From positions 620,001 to 684,000 of the forward strand of contig NZ_AP019740.1 of assembly GCF_006757745.1 (NCBI RefSeq): a stretch of 64,000 nt of DNA, given 5' to 3'. The notes beneath the pieces are model-generated. The model did not search any database. It had not been told where the DNA came from and was given only the letters and a program-made list of their open reading frames with translations. Source of the stretch: Acinetobacter radioresistens DSM 6976 = NBRC 102413 = CIP 103788 (lineage in GTDB: Bacteria > Pseudomonadota > Gammaproteobacteria > Pseudomonadales > Moraxellaceae). The translations under genes and the position numbers were made by a program. Positions 19,083-28,721 of the stretch are shown in pieces (the first letter of the stretch is position 1; each line of letters begins with the position of its first letter).

Positions 19083-19937
19083 CCATGCCTCAATAGCCTG
19101 CAGACCCACATCTAATCCCACTTCATAGGTATATTGCAGTTTTCGTTTATCCTTGCAGAGACGGTTGGCAAGCCGTTTGTCATCTGGTGGGCAGATTTCC
19201 AGAATCTTTTGTGTCACCGGTGCAGTTTGAGCCTGTCGAATGAACTTTACCGACTGATTATAGCGTTCACAGCGTTCTTGCAAACTTAAGGCAAATCCTT
19301 GATTCTTTTTAACTATATATTTTGCCAGAAACTGGTCACCCTTACTGCTGGCTTTAAAATAGTTTTTTGGCCGGGTACGAATCACCATTAGTTGCGTAAC
19401 ATCAGGCTGGGCTGCTGCCCACTGTATTGGCAGGGCATCTGCTACGCCACCATCGAAATAAGGTTCACCATTTACCAGTACGGGTTGACGGGTCAGTACC
19501 GGGATGGAACTAGACGCACGTAATCCGTCGAAAATGTTCTCCTGGCTGGCACGTACATATTCAGCATGGCCATGAATGGCATGAGTCAGAACCATATAAA
19601 AATCTGGATTTTGCCTGAACAGTGCATTCTGATCCAAAGGTGATTCCTGTTCAACAACATCCCACATCCACTGCATGTCTAGCAGATCACCCCCTTTAAG
19701 AAAACGGCCATAGTGGATGAACTCACGGCGCAGGGAATGATCCAGATAAATATCAATATTCCTTCCTATCTGGCCTGCAAGATAGTTGGCTACATTGGTT
19801 GAGCCAGAAGAAACCCCGACAAATAAACTGAAAGGATTAAAATCATGTTTTAAGAAAGCATCGAGCACACCACAGGTGAAAGAGCCGCGCATACCGCCGC
19901 CCTCTACTACAAGTGCATTACGTGTTAGATCTGTCAT
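19068..19937 (-). CDS. Patatin-like phospholipase (YjjU type)
   Basis: The 289-aa product has the catalytic dyad and loops of patatin lipases: oxyanion motif GGGMRGSFTCGVLDAF (about 13-28), nucleophile elbow GVSSGS (about 40-45), and the aspartate motif DGGVADALPI (about 167-176). There is no signal peptide, so it is probably cytoplasmic. The family cleaves acyl chains from phospholipids, and the natural substrate is unknown. A second patatin, a lipoprotein, is at 42941-43945. It lies 19 nt downstream of the His-rich-tail membrane protein and is probably co-transcribed with it. Confidence 0.87.
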   Translation of the reverse strand: MTDLTRNALVVEGGGMRGSFTCGVLDAFLKHDFNPFSLFVGVSSGSTNVANYLAGQIGRNIDIYLDHSLRREFIHYGRFLKGGDLLDMQWMWDVVEQESPLDQNALFRQNPDFYMVLTHAIHGHAEYVRASQENIFDGLRASSSIPVLTRQPVLVNGEPYFDGGVADALPIQWAAAQPDVTQLMVIRTRPKNYFKASSKGDQFLAKYIVKKNQGFALSLQERCERYNQSVKFIRQAQTAPVTQKILEICPPDDKRLANRLCKDKRKLQYTYEVGLDVGLQAIEAWKALR

Positions 19938-19956
19938 ATGCTTTTAATTCATCAGT

Positions 19957-20283
19957 TTAATGAGAATGTTCCTGATCACCGTGGCTATGTTCAATATGTT
20001 CGCCCGGAGCGGTTGAGGTTTCAGTAGAGGGCTGATCCGGCTGCTGAGTTGCATTAGCCTTTTGCTGGTTAGCCTGTGCTGCCTGCATGGCTTCAGGTGA
20101 CATGGCCGGTGCATTTTTAAAGGCATGCTGCTGAGTATTTTTTTGCTGCTGACTTGGCATATAGTCTGGCTCATTGGTTACAGCCAGATAAAAAAAGCCC
20201 ATAAAGAAACAGCCTAGAATCACGGCAACAATCAGTGCTTTCCAGCCCCATGGAGAATGCTCAGGAGAAGAATGATCTACCAT
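19957..20283 (-). CDS. Hypothetical single-span membrane protein with His-rich tail
   Basis: The product is 108 residues from MVDHSSPEH at 20283. The frame runs to 20349, but that extension is unlike coding sequence, and GGAT stands about 9 nt before 20283. One membrane segment lies at about 14-36 (ALIVAVILGCFFMGFFYLAV). A Gln/Ala/Thr-rich region follows, and the C-terminal tail holds five His among acidic residues (EHIEHSHGDQEHSH), which could bind metal. No family recognised. It sits 19 nt upstream of the patatin gene. Confidence 0.68.
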   Translation of the reverse strand: MVDHSSPEHSPWGWKALIVAVILGCFFMGFFYLAVTNEPDYMPSQQQKNTQQHAFKNAPAMSPEAMQAAQANQQKANATQQPDQPSTETSTAPGEHIEHSHGDQEHSH

Positions 20284-20453
20284 AATAAATATCCAAAGTA
20301 AGAAAAAATACTGACTAAACTGGGTATAGTTATAGCATAAAACTGTCAAGAAATAGACTGGGGATTTCTAATATACTGAAAATGAAAAAAGAATTTTTTG
20401 TTTAAAATATAAAAGCTAAAAATGGTTAAATATGAAATGTCTACATGAGAAAC

Positions 20454-20480
20454 AAAAAAGACGCGCAATCGCGTCTTTTT
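20454..20480 (-). terminator. Terminator after the FadB-type gene
   Basis: GACGCG and CGCGTC form a perfect 6-bp GC stem with a 4-nt loop, flanked by A and T runs on both sides. It lies just past the stop of the minus-strand multifunctional beta-oxidation gene and could also act on plus-strand transcripts. Confidence 0.85.
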
Positions 20481-20490
20481 GTTCTGATCA

Positions 20491-22629
20491 TTAAGCAGCG
20501 ATTGGTAGTCCAGATTGTGCATGTTGTCTTAATCGCTGTGGTGGAGCAAAACGCTCGCCATATTCTGCAGCCAGCTGTTCAGCACGAGCCAAGGCGCGTT
20601 CCAATCCGTACTGGTTCAGGTACTGTATGGCACCACCGGTCCATGGTGCATAACCGATGCCAAAGATAGAGCCTACATTGGCATCGACTACAGATTCCAG
20701 CACACCTTCCTCTAAACAGCGTAATGTATCTAGAGCCTGCACAAAAAGAAAGCGTTCAATCAGCTCCTGCTCTGGTACTTCCTTATTTTTATTCCAGCGG
20801 CTCAAGCCTTTCCATAAATATTTTTTACCTTGTGCCGGATATTCATAAAAACCCTGACCTGCGGCTTTACCCTTACGGTCAAATTCATGAATCATGGTTT
20901 GAATCACTTCATCAGCCGGTGTCAGGGGTAAATCTTGAGCTATGGCCTGTAACGCTTTACGGGTTTCTTTTGCGACATGCTCGCTTAAAGTCAGTGAAAC
21001 TTCATCCTGAATTGCGAGTGGACCGACGGGCATACCTGCCTTGAGCGCTGCCATTTCTATACTCGCCGGATGGATTCCTTCAGCCAGCATGCGCAGACCT
21101 TCCTGTACAAACTTGCCAAACACCCGACTGGTAAAGAAACCACGACTATCATTGACCACAATAGGAGTTTTACCAATCTGCTGCACAAAGTCATAGGCTT
21201 TAGCCAGTGTGGCTGCCGAGGTCTGCTGTCCCTTAATAATTTCGACCAGTTGCATTTTGTCGACCGGGCTAAAAAAGTGCAGACCAATAAACTGCGCAGC
21301 ATTACGACTGGCCTGTGCCAGATCAGAAATGGGTAGGGTCGAGGTATTTGATGCCATCACACCCGTTTCATTTAAATAGATTTCTGCTTGCTGGGTAACC
21401 TGTGCTTTAAGCTGTTGATTTTCAAATACAGCTTCTATTACCAGATCACAACCTTCCAGGGTGCTCATATCAGCTGTAGGATGGATCAACTGTAAAATCT
21501 GGTCACGTTTTTCAGCACTCATACGGCCTTGACTGACTTTTTTATCAAGCAGTTTCTGGCTGTAGGCTTTACCCTTTTCAGCATTTTCTATAGATACATC
21601 TTTGAGTATTACTGAAATTCCTTTAATTGCAATTGCATAGGCGATTCCTGCTCCCATCATGCCAGCGCCTAAAACAGCTACCTTTTTAGCCTGCCATTTT
21701 TCATATCCTGCCGGACGGCTAGCCCCTGACTTGATGGCATTTAAGCCATGCCAGAACGTTCCGATCATATTTTTAGACACCTGTCCGGTGGCCAGATATG
21801 TAAAAGCGCGTGATTCAATCGTAAGTGCAGTATCAAAGTCGACTTGTGCACCTTCAACAGCTGCTGCCAGAATCGCTTCAGGGGCAGGGTAGCAGCCTTT
21901 CGTTTTATCAGTCAGTATGGCTGGAGCAATCGCCAGCATTTGGGCAACCGCAGGGTGTTTTGGATCTCCGCCCGGAATCTTGAAGCCTTTAACATCGAAA
22001 GGCTGCTGTGACTGCGGATGAGCCTGAATCCAGTCAAAGGCCTTTTGTAATAGTTCTTCTTCATGATCTGCCGTATCATGAATTAGACCCAGTGATAAAG
22101 CTTTTTCTACACCAAACTGTTTTCCTTCAATTAAATAAGGCAGGGCAGTTTGAATGCCCAGCAGTCGGATCATCCGGACAATACCTCCACCTCCCGGTAA
22201 CAAACCCAAGGTCACTTCAGGTAAGCCGAATTTGGTTTTAGAGTCTTTTAAAGCGATACGGTAATGGCAGCCAAGTGCCAGCTCCCAGCCACCACCTAAA
22301 GCTGTACCATTTAAACAGGCAACCACTGGAATACCCATAGTTTCGATATAGCGTAAATCTGCTTTGAGTTTTTGTACCATATGAAAAAATTCAGTTGCCT
22401 GTGCCGGTGTGGTAGTCACCAGCTCGTCAAGATCTCCACCGGCAAAGAATGTTTTTTTGGCTGAACGGAAAATAATACCTTTTACTTCAGTTTCAGCTCT
22501 GAGCTGCTGAACAACTTTATCTAGCGATGCACGGAACTCGGCATTCATGGTGTTAGCTGACTGGCCGCTGGAATCTAGGGTCAGCACTACAATCTGGTCT
22601 GTATTCTTTTCGTATTGAATTGCGCTCAT
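20491..22629 (-). CDS. FadB-type enoyl-CoA hydratase / 3-hydroxyacyl-CoA dehydrogenase
   Basis: This enzyme carries out the hydration and NAD-dependent oxidation steps of beta-oxidation. The 712-aa product has a crotonase domain at about 5-190 (AGGDLDEL, then GTALGGGWELALGCHYRIA). The NAD-binding domain follows from about 320 (VLGAGMMGAGIAYAIAIKG), and C-terminal dehydrogenase domains run to the end. The start MSAIQYEKN at 22629 is set by AGGAGAATAAC before the ATG. The frame itself extends 117 bases upstream into the thiolase gene. Sequence style recalls the actinobacterial FadB rather than enteric FadB. It lies 10 nt after the thiolase, as a two-gene complex. Confidence 0.9.
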   Translation of the reverse strand: MSAIQYEKNTDQIVVLTLDSSGQSANTMNAEFRASLDKVVQQLRAETEVKGIIFRSAKKTFFAGGDLDELVTTTPAQATEFFHMVQKLKADLRYIETMGIPVVACLNGTALGGGWELALGCHYRIALKDSKTKFGLPEVTLGLLPGGGGIVRMIRLLGIQTALPYLIEGKQFGVEKALSLGLIHDTADHEEELLQKAFDWIQAHPQSQQPFDVKGFKIPGGDPKHPAVAQMLAIAPAILTDKTKGCYPAPEAILAAAVEGAQVDFDTALTIESRAFTYLATGQVSKNMIGTFWHGLNAIKSGASRPAGYEKWQAKKVAVLGAGMMGAGIAYAIAIKGISVILKDVSIENAEKGKAYSQKLLDKKVSQGRMSAEKRDQILQLIHPTADMSTLEGCDLVIEAVFENQQLKAQVTQQAEIYLNETGVMASNTSTLPISDLAQASRNAAQFIGLHFFSPVDKMQLVEIIKGQQTSAATLAKAYDFVQQIGKTPIVVNDSRGFFTSRVFGKFVQEGLRMLAEGIHPASIEMAALKAGMPVGPLAIQDEVSLTLSEHVAKETRKALQAIAQDLPLTPADEVIQTMIHEFDRKGKAAGQGFYEYPAQGKKYLWKGLSRWNKNKEVPEQELIERFLFVQALDTLRCLEEGVLESVVDANVGSIFGIGYAPWTGGAIQYLNQYGLERALARAEQLAAEYGERFAPPQRLRQHAQSGLPIAA

Positions 22630-22639
22630 GTTATTCTCC

Positions 22640-23845
22640 TTATACGCGCTCGATAATAGTAGCAATTCCCATGCCGCCGCCGACACATAAAGTCGCCAGG
22701 CCACGTTTTTTATCCTGACGCTCCAGTTCATCCAGTAAGGTCCCAAGAATCATGGCGCCAGTTGCACCTAGCGGATGTCCCATTGCAATTGCACCGCCAT
22801 TGACATTTACTTTGGCTGGGTCAACCTTGAGTTCATGAATAAAGCGCATGACCACTGCTGCAAAAGCTTCATTGACTTCAAACAGGTCAATATCATCAAT
22901 ACTCAGTCCAGCCTTTTTTAGTGCTTTACGTGCAGCAGGTGCTGGCCCGGTTAGCATGATCGTCGGATCGGTGCCAACCAGAGCAGTCGACAAGATTTTA
23001 GCTCTAGGTTTCAGATTCTGTTCTTTCACTGCTTTATCAGAGGCAATCAGTACCAGTGCAGCGCCATCAACGATACCAGAAGAGTTTCCGGCATGATGTA
23101 CATGATGAATCTTTTGTGCTTCCGGATATTTTTGTAGGGCTACTGCATCAAAGCCCATTTGGCCCATCATTTCAAAGCTCGGATTAAGTTTGGCTAGCCC
23201 TTCAGCCGTGGTATTCGGCTTGATAAATTCATCTTCTGCCAGAATGACAACACCTGCTTTGTCCTTAACCGGTATTACAGACTTTTTGAAATAACCACTG
23301 GCCTGTGCTTGTGTAGCTTTCTGCTGTGAATGTAGCGCAAAGTGGTCTACGTCTTCACGGGTATAACCGTCCAGTGTAGCAATTAGGTCAGCTCCGATAC
23401 CCTGTGGCACAAAACCACTGTATAAATTGGTTTCCGGGTCAAGTGCCCAAGGTCCACCATCTGAGCCCATCGGTACACGTGACATAGACTCGACACCACC
23501 TGCCACCACCAGATCCTCCCAGCCAGAGCGAACCTTCATTGCCGCCATATTGACCGCTTCAAGGCCTGAAGCACAGAAGCGGTTAATTTGTACACCGGCA
23601 ACGTCATCATTCCAGCCCGCCGCGACAGCTGCGGTTTTGGCAATATCTGCCCCTTGGTCACCTACAGGCGTTACACAGCCCAAAACAATATCATCAACTT
23701 TAGAAGTATCAAGCTGATGACGATGCTGTAATTCGTTGAGTAATCCGGTGAGCAGACTGATCGGTTTAACTTCATAAAGTGAGCCGTCTTTTTTCCCTTT
23801 TCCTCGCGGGGTGCGAATGGCATCAATAATATAAGCCTCGCTCAT
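22640..23845 (-). CDS. Acetyl-CoA C-acyltransferase (thiolase), FadA partner
   Basis: Thiolase closes the beta-oxidation cycle by cutting 3-ketoacyl-CoA to acetyl-CoA. The 401-aa product has the nucleophile Cys in [12 protein letters not shown] (about 88), the His motif GHPLGATGA (about 356) and the second Cys in CVGGGMGIA (about 389). An AAGGAAAAATT ribosome-binding site precedes the ATG. It is first in the unit, followed after 10 nt by the FadB-type partner. It could also cleave the acetoacetyl-CoA made by the leucine operon at 44.5-52.4 kb; this link is inferred. Confidence 0.92.
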   Translation of the reverse strand: MSEAYIIDAIRTPRGKGKKDGSLYEVKPISLLTGLLNELQHRHQLDTSKVDDIVLGCVTPVGDQGADIAKTAAVAAGWNDDVAGVQINRFCASGLEAVNMAAMKVRSGWEDLVVAGGVESMSRVPMGSDGGPWALDPETNLYSGFVPQGIGADLIATLDGYTREDVDHFALHSQQKATQAQASGYFKKSVIPVKDKAGVVILAEDEFIKPNTTAEGLAKLNPSFEMMGQMGFDAVALQKYPEAQKIHHVHHAGNSSGIVDGAALVLIASDKAVKEQNLKPRAKILSTALVGTDPTIMLTGPAPAARKALKKAGLSIDDIDLFEVNEAFAAVVMRFIHELKVDPAKVNVNGGAIAMGHPLGATGAMILGTLLDELERQDKKRGLATLCVGGGMGIATIIERV

Positions 23846-24033
23846 AATTTTTCCTTTTTATATTGAATGACTGGTTTTTCTAATTTTTGAGTGTACTGCA
23901 AAGCAAACAGAGTGCAATGACGAGAACGAATCAGGCTAAATGTTGGTTTTTGCCAATACTGAATATAAATAATTATAAAAAAGCCCAAGTGTTTACACCT
24001 GGGCGGAGGAAAACTCGGAAATTGAGTTAAGAC

Positions 24034-25044
24034 TTAATGATAACCATGTAATTGGCGGTACAGACCCGGGGTGACACCAGTCCATTTCTTGAAAGCGCGG
24101 TGGAAGGTGCTGGTTTCACTAAAACCGACCTGCTGTGCAACATCTTCCAAGGTTAATTCCGGATTAAGCAGCAGGTGAATGGCAGCATCGCGGCGTAAGG
24201 CATCTTTAACTCCCTGATAACTTTTACCTTCTGCAGCCAGACGGCGGCGCAGGGTCTGCGGTGACAGATAAAGCATGGAAGCAACATCGTTTAAGGTTGG
24301 CATCTCTTCGCCAATCTGGCTCTTTAACACATCACGAATACGCGATGTAAGAGAATTTACATTTTTGAATTTCACCAGCAGTTGTGCTGGCGCAGTTTTC
24401 AGGAACTCTTCCAGTGACTCATCATTCTGACGGATGGGCAGGTCCAGATAGTCGGCAGCGAAAGTTACTTCAGTACGTGGTGCATCAAACTGCATGACCG
24501 GCGCAAAAAATAGCGCATCATATTCATCTGCATGGGCAGGGCGGCCATAACCAAAATGTACCCGTTCTAGCGGTATGCGGCGTCCGATCAGCCAAGAAGC
24601 CAGACCATGCCAGATCATCAGCATACTTTCAGTAATAAAGTGGTCCGGGTCCATACTTTTAGGAATTAATGGCACCAACCGTGCTTCATGCTTGTCACGC
24701 TCTAGCGTAACTGACCATTCATCACCAAACAGCTTATAAAACTGTGAAGAAAGTTCTAGTGCATCACCGAGAGTTTTGGCATGTATAATCAGCTGGCACA
24801 TAATGGCAAAGGTGCCGAGCCGACGTGGCTGTACGTCAAAACCGACGTGTTCATCCTGAGTGACCATCCATAGCATTTTAATGAAACGGGTGTACTGTTC
24901 AGGCGAGATACGAGCTTTCGGCTGGCGTAGCAGTTCGGCCTCGATACCGACATGTGAAAGTAAGGTTTCTACATCCATGCCGAGGCGTTTTACACCAGTC
25001 AGAGCCGCATTGACGAAATGGATACTGATCGTATCGCGGCTCAT
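24034..25044 (-). CDS. AraC-family transcriptional regulator
   Basis: The 336-aa product (start MSRDTISIHF at 25044, with AAGGATTT 7 nt before) has an N-terminal arabinose-binding-like domain over about 15-200. Two C-terminal helix-turn-helix units follow (about 245-335): LNDVASMLYLSPQTLRRRL and LEDVAQQVGFSETSTFHRAFKKWTG. The layout is that of OruR/GbdR-like activators. It lies between the thiolase gene (same strand, 189 nt downstream) and the AMACR-like gene (divergent, 178 nt). It may control either; regulators of this kind often respond to acyl or amino-acid-derived ligands. Confidence 0.9.
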   Translation of the reverse strand: MSRDTISIHFVNAALTGVKRLGMDVETLLSHVGIEAELLRQPKARISPEQYTRFIKMLWMVTQDEHVGFDVQPRRLGTFAIMCQLIIHAKTLGDALELSSQFYKLFGDEWSVTLERDKHEARLVPLIPKSMDPDHFITESMLMIWHGLASWLIGRRIPLERVHFGYGRPAHADEYDALFFAPVMQFDAPRTEVTFAADYLDLPIRQNDESLEEFLKTAPAQLLVKFKNVNSLTSRIRDVLKSQIGEEMPTLNDVASMLYLSPQTLRRRLAAEGKSYQGVKDALRRDAAIHLLLNPELTLEDVAQQVGFSETSTFHRAFKKWTGVTPGLYRQLHGYH

Positions 25045-25222
25045 GTTAAATCCTTCAGTCTCTTTTATGTTCACGTGTGGTTGACCTAAATGACGCTAAA
25101 AATTATTTAATTGGCAATTTACAATAGGTAGACTACCATTTTTACATGATAAATTGCCGAAATGATCAAGGTAAATGGCTGAACATGACATTGTTTACCC
25201 GATTTTATCTTTTTAAGATGAA

Positions 25223-26383
25223 ATGAAACCTTATCTGGATAAAACAATAATGACTACCCCTTTAAATGGACTGAAGGTACTGGATTTCTCGACTTTATTG
25301 CCTGGACCTTTTGCCAGTTTGTATCTGGCCGATCTCGGTGCAGAAGTTATTCATGTCGAGTCTGCAACTCGCCCCGACTTGATCAGGCTTTTACCGCCTT
25401 ATGCTAATGGACAGGCAACTGCACACAGTTATTTAAACCGTAATAAACAGTCAGTAACTCTGGATTTGAAAGATAAGACCAGTATTGAACTGATCAGGCA
25501 AAAAATAAGTGAATTCGATATTGTAGTGGAGCAGTTCCGGCCAGGCGTAATGAAACGTTTAGGCTTAGACTATGCTGTACTGGCCGAACTTAATCCGCGA
25601 CTGATTTATTGTTCAATCACTGGCTATGGTCAAGATGGTCCTTATAGGGACCGGGCAGGACATGATATTAACTACCTTGCTGTTGCTGGTATCGCAGGCC
25701 ATAGCGGACGAGAAAAAGATGGTCCACCCCCTCTGGGCATTCAGGTGGCAGATATTGCAGGAGGCTCACTCCATGCAGTCATCGGTATTCTCACCGCAGT
25801 GATCGAGCGTCAGCAAAGCGGTCTCGGACAATATATTGATATTTCCATGACAGACTGTGTAGCGACTTTAAACAGTATGGCTGCTTCCGCTGCTCTGGCC
25901 GGGAAAACTCCGCAGATGCCAGAACAGGAACACTTAAATGGCGGCACATATTATGACTATTACCAGACTAAAGATGGCCGTTATCTATCTGTCGGCAGTC
26001 TGGAACCGCAGTTTATGCAAGGTCTGGCCCAAGTCTTGGATCTTCCTGTTCTGCTGGAAAAAGGTACTTCTTTTGATAGTGATGACCGAAAACAAGTCAA
26101 ACAGGCTATTCAAGCCAAAATCTTAACGAGAACCTGGGCAGAGTGGAGTAATACTTTTGCAGCACTGGATATTTGTGTCGAACCGGTGCTGAGGCTGGAT
26201 GAGGCCCTAAATTCTCCTTTAGCACAAGCCCGTAAATGGATTGTTCAAGTGCCTGTAGCAGCAGACCTGAAAAAAACCGAACCGCAGCTGGCTTGTCCTA
26301 TCAAGTTCTCCCGATCACAAGCACGCTATACATTTAGCGGTCAGAGCCTAGGAGAGGGAAACTGGCCTGAATCGTCTCAGTAA
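25223..26383 (+). CDS. CaiB/BaiF-family protein, probable alpha-methylacyl-CoA racemase
   Basis: The 386-aa product is a type III CoA-transferase-fold protein. It opens with LNGLKVLDFSTLLPGPFASLYLADLGAEVIHVE. Two blocks favour alpha-methylacyl-CoA racemase over transferase: RAGHDINYLAVAG (His at about 146) and the GIQVADIAGG region (Asp at about 175). These correspond to the His/Asp pair of AMACR. Such a racemase turns 2R-methylacyl-CoA into the 2S form needed for oxidation of branched chains. This fits the neighbouring beta-oxidation genes and the divergent AraC regulator. An ATG at 25250 is another possible start. Confidence 0.82.
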   Translation: MKPYLDKTIMTTPLNGLKVLDFSTLLPGPFASLYLADLGAEVIHVESATRPDLIRLLPPYANGQATAHSYLNRNKQSVTLDLKDKTSIELIRQKISEFDIVVEQFRPGVMKRLGLDYAVLAELNPRLIYCSITGYGQDGPYRDRAGHDINYLAVAGIAGHSGREKDGPPPLGIQVADIAGGSLHAVIGILTAVIERQQSGLGQYIDISMTDCVATLNSMAASAALAGKTPQMPEQEHLNGGTYYDYYQTKDGRYLSVGSLEPQFMQGLAQVLDLPVLLEKGTSFDSDDRKQVKQAIQAKILTRTWAEWSNTFAALDICVEPVLRLDEALNSPLAQARKWIVQVPVAADLKKTEPQLACPIKFSRSQARYTFSGQSLGEGNWPESSQ

Positions 26384-26509
26384 ATTGCACAGGAACAGGT
26401 AGAATAACAGCTGATCATCGTGTTTTGGCTCTTTATCAATAAAACCGCTATTAAATATGTAAAAAACGCATTTTGTTGATGAACCAAAGCTCGTTATGCT
26501 ATCAGCCGT

Positions 26510-26515
26510 TATAAT
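26510..26515 (+). promoter_or_regulatory. Candidate -10 element for the sulfite reductase gene
   Basis: A perfect TATAAT stands 18 bases before the ATG of the reductase. No good -35 lies 16-18 nt upstream, which would suit an activator-dependent promoter such as one using CysB. Its closeness to the ATG would leave a very short leader, so this call is weak. Confidence 0.3.
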
Positions 26516-26532
26516 GAATCTAGCCGTACGCC

Positions 26533-28176
26533 ATGTATTTATATACTGATTTCGATCAACAGCTGGTCAATGAACGCGTTGCACAGTTCCGTGATCAAAC
26601 AGAACGCTATTTAGCCGGTAAACTTACCGAGGATGAATACCGTCCACTGCGCCTCCAGAATGGTCTATATGTACAACGTTACGCACCTATGCTGCGTATG
26701 GCAGTACCTTATGGCCTGATGAATTCCAAGCAGTTAAGAAAAATTGCTGAAATTTCAAAAAAATATGACCGTGGTTATGCGCATGTTTCTACCCGTCAGA
26801 ACATCCAGCTGAACTGGCCGGCACTTGAAGATGTGCCTGACATTCTGGCTGAACTGGCAACAGTACAGATGCATGCAATCCAGACTTCGGGTAACTGTAT
26901 CCGTAATACGACGACTGACCAGTATGCCGGTGTGGTTGCAGGCGAGATTGCTGATCCGCGACCAACTTGCGAGCTGATCCGCCAGTGGAGTACATTTCAC
27001 CCGGAATTTGCTTTCTTGCCGCGTAAATTCAAGATTGCTGTTTCAGCACTTGCAGAAGTTGACCGCGCTGCGACTGCGTTTCACGATATTGGTGTTTATA
27101 TCGTACGTAATGCACAGGGCGAGCTGGGTTATAAAATTATGGTAGGTGGCGGTCTGGGCCGTACTCCTATCATTGGCAGTGTAATCCGTGAATTCCTGCC
27201 ACGTGAAGACCTAATTGCGTATCTGGAAGCAGTATTACGTGTCTATAACCTGCATGGACGCCGTGACAATAAATATAAAGCACGGATCAAGATTCTGGTT
27301 AAAGCCCTGACACCACAAGTATTTGCAGAGAAAGTCGAAGCCGAATTTGCACATACTCGTGAAAGTCTGAAAATTCAGCCAGAAGTTCTTAAAAAGCTGG
27401 ATGAAGAATTCACACCATTTGATTACCAGAATCTGGCTGATGAAGACTTTACTGAACTGTTTGAAGCTCATCCTAAATTCAAGCACTGGTTTAATATCAA
27501 TACCCATGCTCATAAAGTGCAGGGTTACCGTATTGTAACCATTTCGCTCAAGCGTGCTGGTGTGGCGCCTGGTGATATGACTACGGAAGAGATGAATCTG
27601 ATTGCTGACCTGGCAGACCGTTATACATTTGGTGAACTGCGTACTACGCACGAGCAGAATATTGCGCTGGTCGATGTGCCGCAAAGAGACCTGTTTGAAT
27701 TATGGCAGACTCTTGATGCACAGAACCTGGCACGTGCACATATCGGATTCCTGACAGATATTATCTGCTGTCCGGGCGGAGATTTCTGTTCACTGGCAAA
27801 TGCCAAGTCTATTCCGATTGCTGAAGCGATTACCCGCCGTTTTGAAGACCTGGATACGCTGTATAATCTGGGTCAGCTTGATCTGAATATTTCAGGCTGT
27901 ATGAATGCCTGTGGTCATCACCATGTCGGTAACATCGGTATTTTAGGGGTAGACAAAAAAGGCGCTGAGTTTTACCAGATTACACTCGGTGGTAATGCTG
28001 ACCATGACGCTTCTATTGGCGATATTCTCGGGCCTTCATTTGCAGCTGAAGTGGTACCAGATATTATTGAAGAAATCTTAAATACATATCTGGATTTGCG
28101 TACAGACAATGAAAAATTCATTGATACTTACCGCCGCGTAGGAATTCAGACCTTTAAGGAGCGTGCATATGCTTAA
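26533..28176 (+). CDS. cysI: Siroheme-dependent sulfite (nitrite/sulfite) reductase, beta component
   Basis: The enzyme reduces sulfite to sulfide with six electrons for cysteine synthesis. The 547-aa product has the two ferredoxin-like half domains. The C-terminal metal site has CCPGGDFC at about 415-422 and NISGCMNACGHHHVG at about 456-470, which bind the 4Fe-4S cluster and siroheme. The N-terminal part carries STRQNIQLNW (about 82-91), a siroheme-contact region. It overlaps the DUF934 gene by 8 nt. No cysJ-type NADPH flavoprotein is in this transcript; the converging PepSY-flavoreductase at 28722 could be the electron donor. Confidence 0.93.
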   Translation: MYLYTDFDQQLVNERVAQFRDQTERYLAGKLTEDEYRPLRLQNGLYVQRYAPMLRMAVPYGLMNSKQLRKIAEISKKYDRGYAHVSTRQNIQLNWPALEDVPDILAELATVQMHAIQTSGNCIRNTTTDQYAGVVAGEIADPRPTCELIRQWSTFHPEFAFLPRKFKIAVSALAEVDRAATAFHDIGVYIVRNAQGELGYKIMVGGGLGRTPIIGSVIREFLPREDLIAYLEAVLRVYNLHGRRDNKYKARIKILVKALTPQVFAEKVEAEFAHTRESLKIQPEVLKKLDEEFTPFDYQNLADEDFTELFEAHPKFKHWFNINTHAHKVQGYRIVTISLKRAGVAPGDMTTEEMNLIADLADRYTFGELRTTHEQNIALVDVPQRDLFELWQTLDAQNLARAHIGFLTDIICCPGGDFCSLANAKSIPIAEAITRRFEDLDTLYNLGQLDLNISGCMNACGHHHVGNIGILGVDKKGAEFYQITLGGNADHDASIGDILGPSFAAEVVPDIIEEILNTYLDLRTDNEKFIDTYRRVGIQTFKERAYA

Positions 28177-28660
28177 TACAGCATTACCTGTACTTTATAA
28201 AGATGGCACGATTGCGGATAATACCTATCAGCTGATTGGTGAAGATGGTCAGTTACCTACGGGAGATGTCCTACTGACTACAGCACAGCTGGAGCAGCTG
28301 GCACAAGTACAAGGTAAAAAGGCACTTTATTTGACAGTCAATGACTCACCAGAAGATCACCAGTTTCCGTTAGATGCACTGGATGCCATCTTTATTGAGT
28401 TTGCCGGTTTTAATGATGGCCGTGGTTATTCCTTTGCAGCGTTACTGCGTCGTCAGGGCTTTCAGGGTGAACTACGTGCAGTAGGTGATATTTTTAAGGA
28501 CGTTTTGAACTATATGAAACGTTCCGGCTTTGACAGTTTCGTAGTTAAGGAAGGTAAAGATGTTGAGGAAGCTGCGGCTGGTCTGCAAGACTTTACTCAT
28601 CCTTATCAGGCCTCGACGGGTGTAGGACAGGCCAATTATCAGACGGGTCTTTTCCGTTAA
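28169..28660 (+). CDS. DUF934 family protein, sulfite reductase partner
   Basis: The 163-aa product carries the family core GFNDGRGYSFAALLRRQGFQGELRAVGD (about 73-100) and VFKD-type segments followed by MKRSGFDSF. DUF934 genes lie directly after cysI in many pseudomonads and acinetobacters, so a role in sulfite reduction or siroheme-enzyme assembly is likely though unproven. The start ATG at 28169 overlaps the end of cysI by 8 nt and has AAGGAG 7 nt before it. The frame also has an upstream GTG at 28163, which is too close to that site. Confidence 0.9.
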   Translation: MLNTALPVLYKDGTIADNTYQLIGEDGQLPTGDVLLTTAQLEQLAQVQGKKALYLTVNDSPEDHQFPLDALDAIFIEFAGFNDGRGYSFAALLRRQGFQGELRAVGDIFKDVLNYMKRSGFDSFVVKEGKDVEEAAAGLQDFTHPYQASTGVGQANYQTGLFR

Positions 28661-28677
28661 TTTCAAAAACTGTAAAT

Positions 28678-28705
28678 AAAAACCGGGCTATATGCCCGGT
28701 TTTTT
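28678..28705. terminator. Bidirectional terminator after cysI-DUF934
   Basis: AACCGGGC and GCCCGGTT form a perfect 8-bp stem with a 5-nt loop, with A and T runs on the two sides. It separates the converging sulfite reductase and flavoreductase units. Confidence 0.92.
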
Positions 28706-28721
28706 ACATCTAGTCTAAAGT

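Noticed and set aside
27235..27684. 149-codon minus-strand frame
   Set aside because: It is antisense to the middle of cysI and has no coding character or ribosome-binding site.
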